IMG/VR virus record: IMGVR_UViG_3300044624_000249
Location: 1 to 20,461 of that record
Source of the DNA: a virus
Length of the DNA stretch: 20,461 bases
Reading direction: 5' to 3' (one strand)
The notes below the pieces were generated by a model, which was not told where the DNA came from, did not search any database, and saw nothing but the letters and a program-made list of their open reading frames with translations. Positions 1-7,346 of the stretch are shown here, piece by piece. How positions within the stretch are numbered: the stretch's first letter is position 1; each line of letters starts with the position of its first letter. The translations under genes were made by a program, and so were the position numbers.

Positions 1-162
1 GTTAACTGGAGTAGAACCAGTGACCCATCCACCTGTGTAGGTAATGTCACTTGCCCAACTAAAGTTCCAAAAGTCTTTTTGATCGTAGACTAGTTCTTGA
101 GCAATGATTTGCCCATCGAAGCCAGCCACTTGGTTTAATGTGTTTTGGCTAAATTTTGCCAT
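1..162 (-). CDS. 5' end of a probable tail-fibre or structural gene, cut by the window edge
   Basis: An open frame of 54 codons begins at the ATG at 162 and runs off the left edge. The start is fixed by a strong Shine-Dalgarno (AAGGAG) seven bases upstream. The protein begins MAKFSQNTLNQVAGFDGQ and continues with an aromatic segment containing DQKDFWNFSW. A short 'DFWN' stretch followed by a 'TGG' turn resembles the first beta-sandwich of phage fibre or baseplate proteins, but this is family resemblance only. It follows the 620-residue fibre gene in the same direction after 81 bases that hold a promoter-like motif and a hairpin, so it may have its own late transcript. The product is incomplete here and its function is inferred from position. 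Confidence 0.75.
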   Translation of the reverse strand, partial: MAKFSQNTLNQVAGFDGQIIAQELVYDQKDFWNFSWASDITYTGGWVTGSTPVN

Positions 163-190
163 ATATTTTCTCCTTGCTTTCTCGCTATTG

Positions 191-221
191 ACCCCATCGT
201 GCTATCTCGCAGTTATGGGGT
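191..221 (-). promoter_or_regulatory. Hairpin in the leader between the fibre gene and the left-edge gene
   Basis: On the coding strand ACCCCAT (221 to 215) pairs perfectly with ATGGGGT (197 to 191). The 17-base interior contains a second possible three-base pairing (TGC with GCA). It lies downstream of the ATAAATACA motif at 229..237 and upstream of the AAGGAG site of the left-edge gene, so it would form in the 5' leader of that gene's transcript. No U tract follows, so it is not a typical terminator. A role in RNA stability or translation is inference. Confidence 0.4.
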
Positions 222-228
222 GTGATCT

Positions 229-237
229 TGTATTTAT
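229..237 (-). promoter_or_regulatory. T4-like late promoter motif, ATAAATACA (copy 1)
   Basis: The coding strand reads TAACATAAATACAAG just after the fibre stop codon and 66 bases before the next ATG. The core matches the T4 late promoter consensus TATAAATA except at its first base. It shares TAACATAAATACAA with the copy at 2639..2647. Promoter function is inferred from the motif and its placement; no -35 element is expected for this class. Confidence 0.55.
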
Positions 238-243
238 GTTAAG

Positions 244-2106
244 TTACTTGTAACCGATTTCGCCTGTAGTTGGATTATAATACAATTGTACAGTAAAATC
301 TACGTTACCAGTTACGTCACGAATTGGTTTTACAAACAAACTATTTGCTTGTGTACTATCCAATCCAGTAACTGCATTTCCTGCATGTACAATAATTGTA
401 TTAGTATGTTGATTAAGTTTACCTGCTCTACCACCAATTGCAATTGCATTAGCACCTTGTTTTTCTATACCTGCTTCCCAACCGATTGCTATAGAATTTC
501 CACCTTGTGCATTAGCAGTATTTCCTGTACCAGCGGCATAATATCCAATTGCAATTGAGCCATTTCCTTGTGGCGATTGAGCGGCATAACTTCCTACTGC
601 AACAGCGCCTAATCCTTGACTTCCTAAATATGCCGCTTGTCTACCAATAGCAATTGCATCACCCAAGTCGCCATTTGCACCTGCTAATCTACCAATACCA
701 ATAGATGCATTACCTGCATTTGCTTGTTTTGCTTCAGCACCTAAGCCGATTACCCAAACGTTACCAGTACCTGATGACCCAGCATTATAACCAATAAATG
801 TAGTTAAGTTTGCACTTACGTTTTTACCCGCACCAAATCCAAGCGCAACACCATTTTGACCTGAAGAGTTTGCACCTGCACTCACGCCAATTTGCACTGT
901 ACCTTCGCCACCTGCGGCATTGCCTGCACCTGATCCAATAGCAATACGATTAGTGTTGTTTGCAGAATTACCTGCACCAGCACCAATAATAACTGCTGGT
1001 TGTGTGTCTCCTGTATACGTGGCTGCACCATTACCTAAAACAACACTATTGCTTAGTAATCTAAATTGTTTAGTTGTTAATGTTGTACCACTGATATTTG
1101 CAACGTTTGCATTTCCTGCAACGTTGAATGTAATATTTCCATTTGCAACAGGAATACTTACATTACTATTTCCATTTGAAAGTAATGCCGCACCAATATT
1201 GGTTAATAAACTACCATCGCCTGAAAAGAAATTAGCAATTGCAAGATTGCCTAAGTTTGCATTACCTGAACTTAAATTGCCAGACACAGATAACGATGTT
1301 AATGTACCAACACTAGTAATGTTAGGTTGTGCGTTTACAGTTACTGTATTTGCTAGATTTGCTGAATTGGCATAAGTTGCATTTGCCACAGTTCCAGTTA
1401 CATTTGCTCCTGGAATATTTGTTAAGTTAGCACCACTACCATTGAATAAGTTTGCAGTTACTGTGCCGTTACTATTCATATTACCATTTAATGTAATAAA
1501 ACCAGTAGTAACTGCGGCAGAATTAGTAGTACCACTTACAATTAGTGATGTTAATGTACCAACACTAGTAATGTTTGGTTGTGCATTAGTTGTTAATGTA
1601 CCAGTAACTGTGCCTGAAACTATTAAGTTTCCAGGAATAGCAACGTTGCCAGTTACTTCATTAAATGTAAATCCAATATTTCCACCAAATGAACCTGCGT
1701 CATTATATTGAATTTGTGTATTACTACCGCCAGGTGTGCCATTGCCTCCACCATTACCAGCAGCCGACCAACCTAAATTGCCTGTACCATCTGTTTGTAA
1801 AAAGTAACCATTTACACCACCTAAAATAGTAACATTGCTTGCATCGCCTAAGTTTGCATTATCACTTGCAACAAAATTATCAACAGTTACAGTATTAGTA
1901 GAATTGTTAAATGTAAACGCATTACTACCAAACAATGCACCATTGAAGTTGAATTGCACATCTGTGTTTGAGCCAGCCGCAATTGGCGCAGACCCTGTAA
2001 AAATGTTCAAATTAATTGCATTTGGAGTAATACTAATATCACTCACTTCTGGCTGAAATGTAGCCTCAATCTGTTGAACAACAATGTTTGATAGAATTTC
2101 ACTCAT
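244..2106 (-). CDS. Tail fibre protein with trimeric-adhesin-like IAIG repeats (620 residues)
   Basis: This is probably a receptor-contacting fibre at the distal end of the tail. Residues 1-130 are a Ser/Asn/Thr-rich region with a Gly-rich hinge near 117-128. Residues 174-188 and 258-272 repeat NAQPNITSVGTLTSL, a repeat common in marine phage fibres. Residues about 372-565 carry roughly a dozen IAIG/AIG-x-x-AG units (for example 388-395, 484-492, 517-525, 538-546, 554-562), the pattern of the left-handed trimeric beta-roll of YadA-like heads. The last 35 residues (SLFVKPIRD, then LYYNPTTGEIGYK) resemble the end segment that often precedes a chaperone domain in such fibres, but no S74 peptidase domain follows. 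The start overlaps the preceding stop as TAATG, with AAGG upstream. Trimer formation is inferred from the repeats. Confidence 0.85.
   Translation of the reverse strand: MSEILSNIVVQQIEATFQPEVSDISITPNAINLNIFTGSAPIAAGSNTDVQFNFNGALFGSNAFTFNNSTNTVTVDNFVASDNANLGDASNVTILGGVNGYFLQTDGTGNLGWSAAGNGGGNGTPGGSNTQIQYNDAGSFGGNIGFTFNEVTGNVAIPGNLIVSGTVTGTLTTNAQPNITSVGTLTSLIVSGTTNSAAVTTGFITLNGNMNSNGTVTANLFNGSGANLTNIPGANVTGTVANATYANSANLANTVTVNAQPNITSVGTLTSLSVSGNLSSGNANLGNLAIANFFSGDGSLLTNIGAALLSNGNSNVSIPVANGNITFNVAGNANVANISGTTLTTKQFRLLSNSVVLGNGAATYTGDTQPAVIIGAGAGNSANNTNRIAIGSGAGNAAGGEGTVQIGVSAGANSSGQNGVALGFGAGKNVSANLTTFIGYNAGSSGTGNVWVIGLGAEAKQANAGNASIGIGRLAGANGDLGDAIAIGRQAAYLGSQGLGAVAVGSYAAQSPQGNGSIAIGYYAAGTGNTANAQGGNSIAIGWEAGIEKQGANAIAIGGRAGKLNQHTNTIIVHAGNAVTGLDSTQANSLFVKPIRDVTGNVDFTVQLYYNPTTGEIGYK
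1295..1332 (-). repeat. 38-bp direct repeat inside the fibre gene (copy A)
   Basis: This segment matches 1547..1584 at 37 of 38 positions by direct reading; the difference is the A/T at base 30. It encodes the core of the second QPNITSVGTLTS unit (about residues 260-271). Near identity at the DNA level, third codon positions included, suggests recent duplication or gene conversion rather than only protein-level constraint. Confidence 0.8.
1547..1584 (-). repeat. 38-bp direct repeat inside the fibre gene (copy B)
   Basis: This is the partner of 1295..1332, 252 bases away, an exact multiple of three, so recombination between the copies would keep the reading frame and delete or add 84 residues of fibre. 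It encodes the first QPNITSVGTLTS unit (about residues 176-187). Confidence 0.8.
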
Positions 2107-2621
2107 TATTGATACCTTACAATAACGCCAATCGGTTCTTTGTTAAAATTAATTTCTGAACTTAATGCATCAGTGCGTGATACGCCCATTGTAACTACAA
2201 CTAGTGTTGATGGATTTGCTGTGCTTGCCGCACTTGATGGAATTACTGGTGTACCATCACCATTAACGTTGCCTGTTAAATCAGAAGGAATATAGATATA
2301 TCCCAATCCGCTTGCCGCAGTTGTAAATGCCGCAGTTAAGTTAGCACTGTATGTGTTTGCACCAGTATTAGGTTGTGGACTAGATAATGTTAAATTACCC
2401 AACACAACTTCATCTGGATTTAATGTTGAATATTCAACTGTACTGCAACTCCAAAATTTAGCAGTTGCATTTACATTCCAACCAGTACAGTCAATAGGCG
2501 CAGTATTTGCGTATGTAAATTGAAATGGCAAGGTATAACTTTCGCCAGTGTAAATTTCGATACACTGCATCTCAGTACCAGCAAGTGTTAGTGTTTTAGA
2601 TCCGTTTAATAATAAACTCAT
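2106..2621 (-). CDS. Putative tail-tip or baseplate structural protein (171 residues), function unknown
   Basis: It lies between the tail-tip protein and the fibre, so a fibre-attachment or tip-decoration role is likely by position. The N-terminal part (MQCIEIYTGESYTLPFQF at 18-35, then a CTGW turn) looks like the small beta-sandwich at the start of BppU-like receptor-binding proteins, in which an aromatic strand is followed by a 'D/C-T/L-T-G' turn. This is recognised by eye only. The middle is Thr/Ser/Asn-rich and the end (KEPIGVIVRYQ) is a beta strand. The start has a good site (TAAGGAAAC) and is 17 bases from a late promoter-like motif. The stop codon overlaps the next ATG by one base (TAATG), so expression is coupled to the 620-residue fibre. 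Confidence 0.8.
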   Translation of the reverse strand: MSLLLNGSKTLTLAGTEMQCIEIYTGESYTLPFQFTYANTAPIDCTGWNVNATAKFWSCSTVEYSTLNPDEVVLGNLTLSSPQPNTGANTYSANLTAAFTTAASGLGYIYIPSDLTGNVNGDGTPVIPSSAASTANPSTLVVVTMGVSRTDALSSEINFNKEPIGVIVRYQ

Positions 2622-2638
2622 GATTTTGTTTCCTTATT

Positions 2639-2647
2639 TGTATTTAT
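2639..2647 (-). promoter_or_regulatory. T4-like late promoter motif, ATAAATACA (copy 2)
   Basis: The coding strand reads TAACATAAATACAAATAAGG, starting at the last bases of the tip-protein stop codon. If transcription begins about six bases downstream of the core, as at T4 late promoters, the leader would be only about a dozen bases, holding little more than the AAGGA ribosome site for the gene that starts at 2621. Function is inferred. Confidence 0.55.
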
Positions 2648-2648
2648 G

Positions 2649-5474
2649 TTATCTAATTAGATAAGCCTGAAAGCCGCCACCAGTTACGTCAACTCTAACT
2701 CCTGCCCCATCAACTTTCATCATTACCCCTTTACCTAAAACTAATGATGTGGGCGAACTATAAGTAGTTGCTGAAACTTGGATTGGTTGATTTTCAACTA
2801 ATCTATGAGTTGATAATTGAAATCCAGTATCACACTGTGGCATATTGGGGTTTATGTTAAAATTGTTAAACAGTGCTATTTGTACGTTTGCATTTGCATT
2901 AGCAACCATTTGCAGTGCCAAATCAAATCTTACACTAGTACCTGCAGTAGAGTTTCCAGAATAATTTTCATATTCAATAACCCACCAATCATGATCTCCG
3001 TTATTGATTAGTAGTTGAGCCGCGCCCCATGGATTATATTGTGATGTACTGTCTGCAATATATCCATTAGCAGTAGATGAAGTGTTTTGATAGAATGGAA
3101 AATAATAATTTGCACCGATACTTCCGTTGCCAACTAAGTACTTTGGCGTATCAAAATTTAAATTTCCAATATCTGTACCAAAGGTAGTAATATCTACAGG
3201 AAGTACAATATTTCCACCACCAACTGCAATATCGTACCCATATCCACTTAATGGTTTCATGCCACCACTACCTGCAGCCATATTAACGTAGGCAATAGTA
3301 TTTGATTGAATGTTATTGCCAGTAATAGTATTCGCTTGAATGTTATTACCTTGAATACCACCAGCAGTAATTCCAATACATGCATTGCTTAATGCAACAG
3401 TTGGAACTAAGTTAAGATTAAATTGTGTATTACTTACAACATTTGCAACACGTGTGTTTGCTTGTAACGTACCAGTACCACTTGTAATAGTTACAAAACC
3501 ACCTACTGATAAGTTAGCAATACTATCTGATGTAACTAACGTACCACTACTATTTGCATTACATGCCGCAAACGTTTGATAACTTGTAACATTAGTACCA
3601 GTCCAACTAATGCCAGTGCTTGCATTTGAACGAGCACCAGCATACCTATTACGTGCTGTAACAGACCAGTAATATGTATTGCTTGCTAGATCACCACTGT
3701 TAATAGTTATCAATGTGTTACCAACTAATGGTAAGCCATTTGCACTGTTAACTGTAGTATAAAATTTATGATTTGCAGTATTGCTATCAGTACCAACGTT
3801 AAAATCTAAGTTAGTAACTAGACCTTCATAAGGAACATTACCTACAACTTGCATTTGTGCAATTGTGTTTGCAATTTCTAATGTAACTGCTGGTGCGTTT
3901 GGAGTTCCAATAATATTAGGATCGGTCAATCCAGTGTTATCTGCTGGAATAAAATCAGTAATATCTAAATCGTCATCATAGATAGTTCCATTATACTCAA
4001 ACGCTTGAATTTTTGCACCTAATGAACCATCTGCAAATTTCTCTTCAATTACAGTACTAACTCTGAATAACTTGTCAGTCCATCCATACTCTGCTAATGT
4101 AACTTTAACAACATCGCCTGCTTCTATCTGAATACCTGAATAGTCTAATTGAAAACCAATTACTAAATCTTCACGACTTTGTAATAGTCTGCGAATACCA
4201 ATAAACTTGGCTTGCACAAAGTTGTTAACCAATTGATTTTGTATAGTTAGTTTATTGACTGGTTCATTAGCACTAATCAGTGCAGGATACTCAGCAAACA
4301 AATCTACATATGCATAATTAGTTTGATCTTTGATGTTAGTATCTGGATATTGCATCTCTAATTGATTAAATGTACCATTTAAGTCAACAGGGCTAATATC
4401 AATACCACCAATTAAGTTAGTGCTTGTAACACTATACAAATCATTGATTGTTAATGGGTCTGGTGTTTGATCGTATGCCTTATTGATGACAACTTTCCAC
4501 TTACCACTAATTTCGCTATACTGCAACCAACTATCACATGCGTCTACTAAGTTTTGCAAGTTAGTTAAGCAATCAATACCTGTATCTAATGGTCCATTGA
4601 TACGATAACGAACTTGTGTTGCTGGATTACCATTAACGTCAGTGTAATCAATTAGTCCATCACTATAACTGTCTAATGCAGTTAAACTTGCAGTGTCAAT
4701 CTGTGCTAATGGAATACCACAGCCATAACGTTCATTCTGCATATAGTCAAGCATGACTTCGCCTGGCTTAGTTAAACTGCATGTAATTTTAGCAGTTAAT
4801 GTACCTAATCCAGTAATGCCTGCGTTTTCATCATAGATTAGTTTAACAATCATGAATGCAGTGTTGCTCATAGTTGGTGATTCACCACCTGTTGTATAGA
4901 TAGGACCATTCCAACGTTGATCTGCAGGAATACTTGCATCACTTAAAATTTGACTTGCAGTGAGTCCGCCTGTGTTCGTACCACTACTTGATCCATTAGG
5001 GAACAAGTAAATGAAAATCTTGTTTGCAACTTTTGTATCTACTTGTGGACTGTTTTGTGCGTTGTTAGTTAAACTTGCAACTGCGCCATTTGTACCAAAC
5101 GTTACTAACTTATTGTCATAGTAAATTTGATCAAACGTAATTGTTTCACCATCTGGAACTTCACTTACTGCCTGCACAAACCACATTGTCTTTTGGTCTG
5201 TACTAATTTTTGCATCAGTAATCGAACTACCTAAGAATGCAGTACCATATGATACTGGCAATTTGTTATTTGTTGCTGGCGGCAACTGAATACGTGCGCC
5301 ACTAGTTTCTGCTCCTGCGGCTTTACTGCCTGCACGATTACCTATTAGTTTGCTGACAGCAAACGCCAATACTGCTTGTATTGCAAACTTAGCAACAAGA
5401 CTTGCACCACCTGTAACAATGGCAAGACCAATAACGGCTGCTACGCCAAGAATCTTTTTTACCGTCTTACCCAT
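2649..5474 (-). CDS. Tail tip / central fibre protein, lambda J-like by position (941 residues)
   Basis: This is probably the tail-tip hub and host-contact protein. Residues 8-24 and 27-45 are hydrophobic and glycine/alanine-rich, as at the start of many siphovirus tip proteins (lambda I/J type); they need not be membrane anchors. Residues 60-330 hold conserved-looking tip features (LPVSYG at 72-77, MWFVQAVSEVPDG at 97-109, a GIPL segment near 253, a CDSW segment near 313). Residues about 525-625 look like a fibronectin-III-type domain with a YYWSVTARN strand. Residues 709-728 repeat GNNIQ-x-NTI twice. The C-terminal 200 residues are beta-rich and may contact the receptor. The start has AAGGAG upstream and overlaps the end of the acetyltransferase gene by eight bases (ATGGGTAA). 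The assignment rests on size, order and motifs. Confidence 0.82.
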   Translation of the reverse strand: MGKTVKKILGVAAVIGLAIVTGGASLVAKFAIQAVLAFAVSKLIGNRAGSKAAGAETSGARIQLPPATNNKLPVSYGTAFLGSSITDAKISTDQKTMWFVQAVSEVPDGETITFDQIYYDNKLVTFGTNGAVASLTNNAQNSPQVDTKVANKIFIYLFPNGSSSGTNTGGLTASQILSDASIPADQRWNGPIYTTGGESPTMSNTAFMIVKLIYDENAGITGLGTLTAKITCSLTKPGEVMLDYMQNERYGCGIPLAQIDTASLTALDSYSDGLIDYTDVNGNPATQVRYRINGPLDTGIDCLTNLQNLVDACDSWLQYSEISGKWKVVINKAYDQTPDPLTINDLYSVTSTNLIGGIDISPVDLNGTFNQLEMQYPDTNIKDQTNYAYVDLFAEYPALISANEPVNKLTIQNQLVNNFVQAKFIGIRRLLQSREDLVIGFQLDYSGIQIEAGDVVKVTLAEYGWTDKLFRVSTVIEEKFADGSLGAKIQAFEYNGTIYDDDLDITDFIPADNTGLTDPNIIGTPNAPAVTLEIANTIAQMQVVGNVPYEGLVTNLDFNVGTDSNTANHKFYTTVNSANGLPLVGNTLITINSGDLASNTYYWSVTARNRYAGARSNASTGISWTGTNVTSYQTFAACNANSSGTLVTSDSIANLSVGGFVTITSGTGTLQANTRVANVVSNTQFNLNLVPTVALSNACIGITAGGIQGNNIQANTITGNNIQSNTIAYVNMAAGSGGMKPLSGYGYDIAVGGGNIVLPVDITTFGTDIGNLNFDTPKYLVGNGSIGANYYFPFYQNTSSTANGYIADSTSQYNPWGAAQLLINNGDHDWWVIEYENYSGNSTAGTSVRFDLALQMVANANANVQIALFNNFNINPNMPQCDTGFQLSTHRLVENQPIQVSATTYSSPTSLVLGKGVMMKVDGAGVRVDVTGGGFQAYLIR

Positions 5475-5940
5475 TAATTAACTCCTTAGTATCACATACC
5501 CATATTAATTCATCTTTTGTATAACCAAAACGTGAAAAGTCTAAGTTGTGCATTGTTGTAGGCGCATTGATTGTAAAGAAATTAATCTTTTGTTCAATTT
5601 GCAAGTTCTTGCATTCATCTGTAAATTTCTTAATTAATCTATATGCAATTGTGCCTTTTCTATGTTCTTCTTCAACATACAATAACATTTGATGCATGAA
5701 TAAGATATCTGGGCACCAAACATTTGGTGATTTCATTCCTACCATTATAGCAATTGGTTTATTATCTTTTTCATATACAAGTGCAAGACCTAGACCATGA
5801 ATGATACCATTGTATAGTTTGCTTAGATATTCGTCATCAAGTTCTGCACCTGGAAAATAGCCAACGTCATCATCCATGTGTACCTTATGCACACACTCAA
5901 TAAAATAGTTTACGTCAAATTTATTTGCTTCTCTAATCAT
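5467..5940 (-). CDS. GNAT-family N-acetyltransferase-like protein (157 residues)
   Basis: The fold pattern is that of GNAT enzymes, which move an acetyl group from acetyl-CoA to an amine. The N-terminus MIREANKFDVNYF is a typical beta1-alpha1 start. Residues 52-70 (LALVYEKDNKPIAIMVG) form the beta2-beta3 hairpin. Residues 85-106 (MLLYVEEEHRKGTIAYRLI and onward) are motif A with the CoA loop. The loop is degenerate: where R/Q-x-x-G-x-G/A is usual, H93 and I98 occupy two conserved positions. A strand (INFFTINAP, 119-127) and FSRFGYTKDE (135-144) fit the end of the fold. It sits three bases after a minor tail gene and overlaps the tip gene, with no clear ribosome site, so translation is probably coupled. 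Its target is unknown; it may act on a virion protein. Confidence 0.8.
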   Translation of the reverse strand: MIREANKFDVNYFIECVHKVHMDDDVGYFPGAELDDEYLSKLYNGIIHGLGLALVYEKDNKPIAIMVGMKSPNVWCPDILFMHQMLLYVEEEHRKGTIAYRLIKKFTDECKNLQIEQKINFFTINAPTTMHNLDFSRFGYTKDELIWVCDTKELING

Positions 5941-5943
5941 TTG

Positions 5944-6636
5944 TTAATTTTGGTTCACATTAATATTTTCATTGTTGAATTGACTCCCGCCTAATCCAGC
6001 ACCACTAGTAACTGTTGATTTAGTCTTTGGATCTTGTCCAAAGTCTAGTGTTTGATCTGCTAGTGAGTAAACGTTGTTCATCGAACTATCTGTTGTATTG
6101 AACTGTTGCCAACTTGTTTTGTTGGTCTTACGTCCTGCAATACGATTTTCTAGTACAACTTTATAACTGCTTGCGTTAACTGTTACAGTGAAATTGTCAA
6201 TTAAATCTTCACGATCTTCATTGATTGCATAACTTGTAACAATACCTGTAAAACGTGTATATGTATTTTGCAACACAAACATATTTGCTGTGCCTGCATT
6301 ACCATAAAATCCACGTAAAATTTCTAGTTTACTGCCCTTAATGTTACTATCAAGTACTAGATAGATGTTATTACCATCTACACCTGACAATGTAACACTT
6401 GTGTCTGCTGAGGTTACACGTAAGTTACGTGGTTGTGTACCAACAGCAACTAGACCGCCTAGTGCTTCATAAGTTACGTTACCGATTACTTCATCTTTGT
6501 ATGCACTACTAAATGTATAGATGCCTGCAATACCACCATTACTAGTGTTACCATAATCGTTATAAATTGTTAATTTAACAAACTCTGCGTTATTAATAAA
6601 CGGAGGACTGTTTGCTACTTCTGGGATATTTTCCAT
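5944..6636 (-). CDS. Minor tail protein, distal tail/hub-like (230 residues)
   Basis: Its position two genes after the tape measure matches the lambda M/L region, where proteins initiate the tail tip. The chain is beta-rich. Residues 129-165 (FTGIVTSYAINEDRED, then FTVTVNASSYKVVLEN) and 166-189 (RIAGRKTNKTSWQQF, then TTDSSMNNV) look like the C-terminal signature of hub or distal-tail proteins of the DUF2163 / lambda L kind, where a GRRTN-type turn is followed by a short 'D-x-S-M-x-x-V' element. The identification is by eye. The last 25 residues are low complexity, ending in Asn repeats. The start is set by TAAGGA, in which TAA is the stop of the preceding gene. Confidence 0.72.
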   Translation of the reverse strand: MENIPEVANSPPFINNAEFVKLTIYNDYGNTSNGGIAGIYTFSSAYKDEVIGNVTYEALGGLVAVGTQPRNLRVTSADTSVTLSGVDGNNIYLVLDSNIKGSKLEILRGFYGNAGTANMFVLQNTYTRFTGIVTSYAINEDREDLIDNFTVTVNASSYKVVLENRIAGRKTNKTSWQQFNTTDSSMNNVYSLADQTLDFGQDPKTKSTVTSGAGLGGSQFNNENINVNQN

Positions 6637-6646
6637 GACTTATTCC

Positions 6647-7336
6647 TTATGTTGTGCCAACCCACTCGTATAACTCAAACGAGTCAGTAAATTCTAATAG
6701 TGCATTGTTAGTTGTAACGTTTCCTGGACCTTTAGTTGCACCACCTGGAATCAATTTATATGTAGGCATGTTAGGACAGAACATATAAAAGTCGCAACTG
6801 TTACCAACAGTGATACCATCACCAACAACTGAACCACTAATAATATTAGGTCTGCTTGTAGTTACAACAACGTTTGCTCCTGTGCCACGTGTTACTGTGG
6901 TTTCGCTAGTAAATGGATACGTGTTGTTACCAATCTGAATCAAATCGTTAGGCGCAAATAATACTGTACTTGCCGCTACTGCTGGCAAACCAGTTAATGT
7001 CAACACATTGCCTACATATGATACTACAGTAATCGCATTGATTTGTGCTGTTGTCATTCTACCTCGATATTTAAATATCCATGATAACTGTGGCAAATCA
7101 CTGAATGTAATAACCTGCGGAGTATAACGATCTAATGTATCAAGTGCTTCCATTAAATCACGTGATTCACTGTAGCGAAAACTGCTTGGCATTTCTAACG
7201 TAAACTTCCACGGGTTGAAAGTTGGAGTCAATGAAGTACGAGGTTGTTCGTTGCGAGTAAACTGAATACCAACCACGTTTCTGCGATTGATATCAATACT
7301 ACTGCAAAAATTTAAAATTGTTTGTAAGCCTGACAT
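6647..7336 (-). CDS. Minor tail protein directly after the tape measure (229 residues)
   Basis: By order this should be an early tail-tip protein (the lambda M or distal-tail slot). The N-terminus MSGLQTILNFCSSIDINRRN is followed by residues 24-50, with QFTRNEQPRTSLTPTFNPWK and then EMPSSFRYSESRDLMEALD, an opening seen in marine phage minor tail proteins in which the protein describes its own tail-axis domain. The centre is beta-rich with Val/Thr repeats, and the C-terminus ends in LLEFTDSFELYEWVGTT. No enzymatic motif is seen. Start context is TAAGGAATAAAAC-ATG, with TAA the tape measure stop. Confidence 0.7.
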   Translation of the reverse strand: MSGLQTILNFCSSIDINRRNVVGIQFTRNEQPRTSLTPTFNPWKFTLEMPSSFRYSESRDLMEALDTLDRYTPQVITFSDLPQLSWIFKYRGRMTTAQINAITVVSYVGNVLTLTGLPAVAASTVLFAPNDLIQIGNNTYPFTSETTVTRGTGANVVVTTSRPNIISGSVVGDGITVGNSCDFYMFCPNMPTYKLIPGGATKGPGNVTTNNALLEFTDSFELYEWVGTT

Positions 7337-7346
7337 GTTTTATTCC

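Noticed and set aside
191-221. Hairpin read as a terminator for the fibre gene
   Set aside because: No U tract follows the stem, and it lies downstream of a promoter-like motif, so a leader element fits better.
372-1100. IAIG repeats read as a bacterial trimeric autotransporter adhesin gene
   Set aside because: No signal peptide or membrane-anchor domain, and the gene lies in a phage tail cluster; the repeats are a fibre fold shared with YadA-type heads.
920-1375. Open frame on the plus strand opposite the fibre gene
   Set aside because: It is antisense to a clearly coding, repeat-bearing fibre gene, has Ala/Pro/Leu-rich shadow composition and no ribosome site. Other plus-strand frames here (for example 7537..7998, 9463..9867, 11553..11861, 13382..13567) fail the same way.
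1295-1584. Direct repeats read as a CRISPR array
   Set aside because: Only two copies, 252 bases apart, in frame within a coding gene.
244-2106. Diversity-generating retroelement target in the fibre
   Set aside because: No reverse transcriptase gene or template repeat is seen in the window, and the fibre end does not show a C-type lectin fold.
5337-5460. Hydrophobic N-terminus of the tip protein read as a signal peptide and membrane anchor
   Set aside because: Two Ala/Gly-rich hydrophobic segments are usual at the start of siphovirus tip proteins, which are assembled in the cytoplasm.
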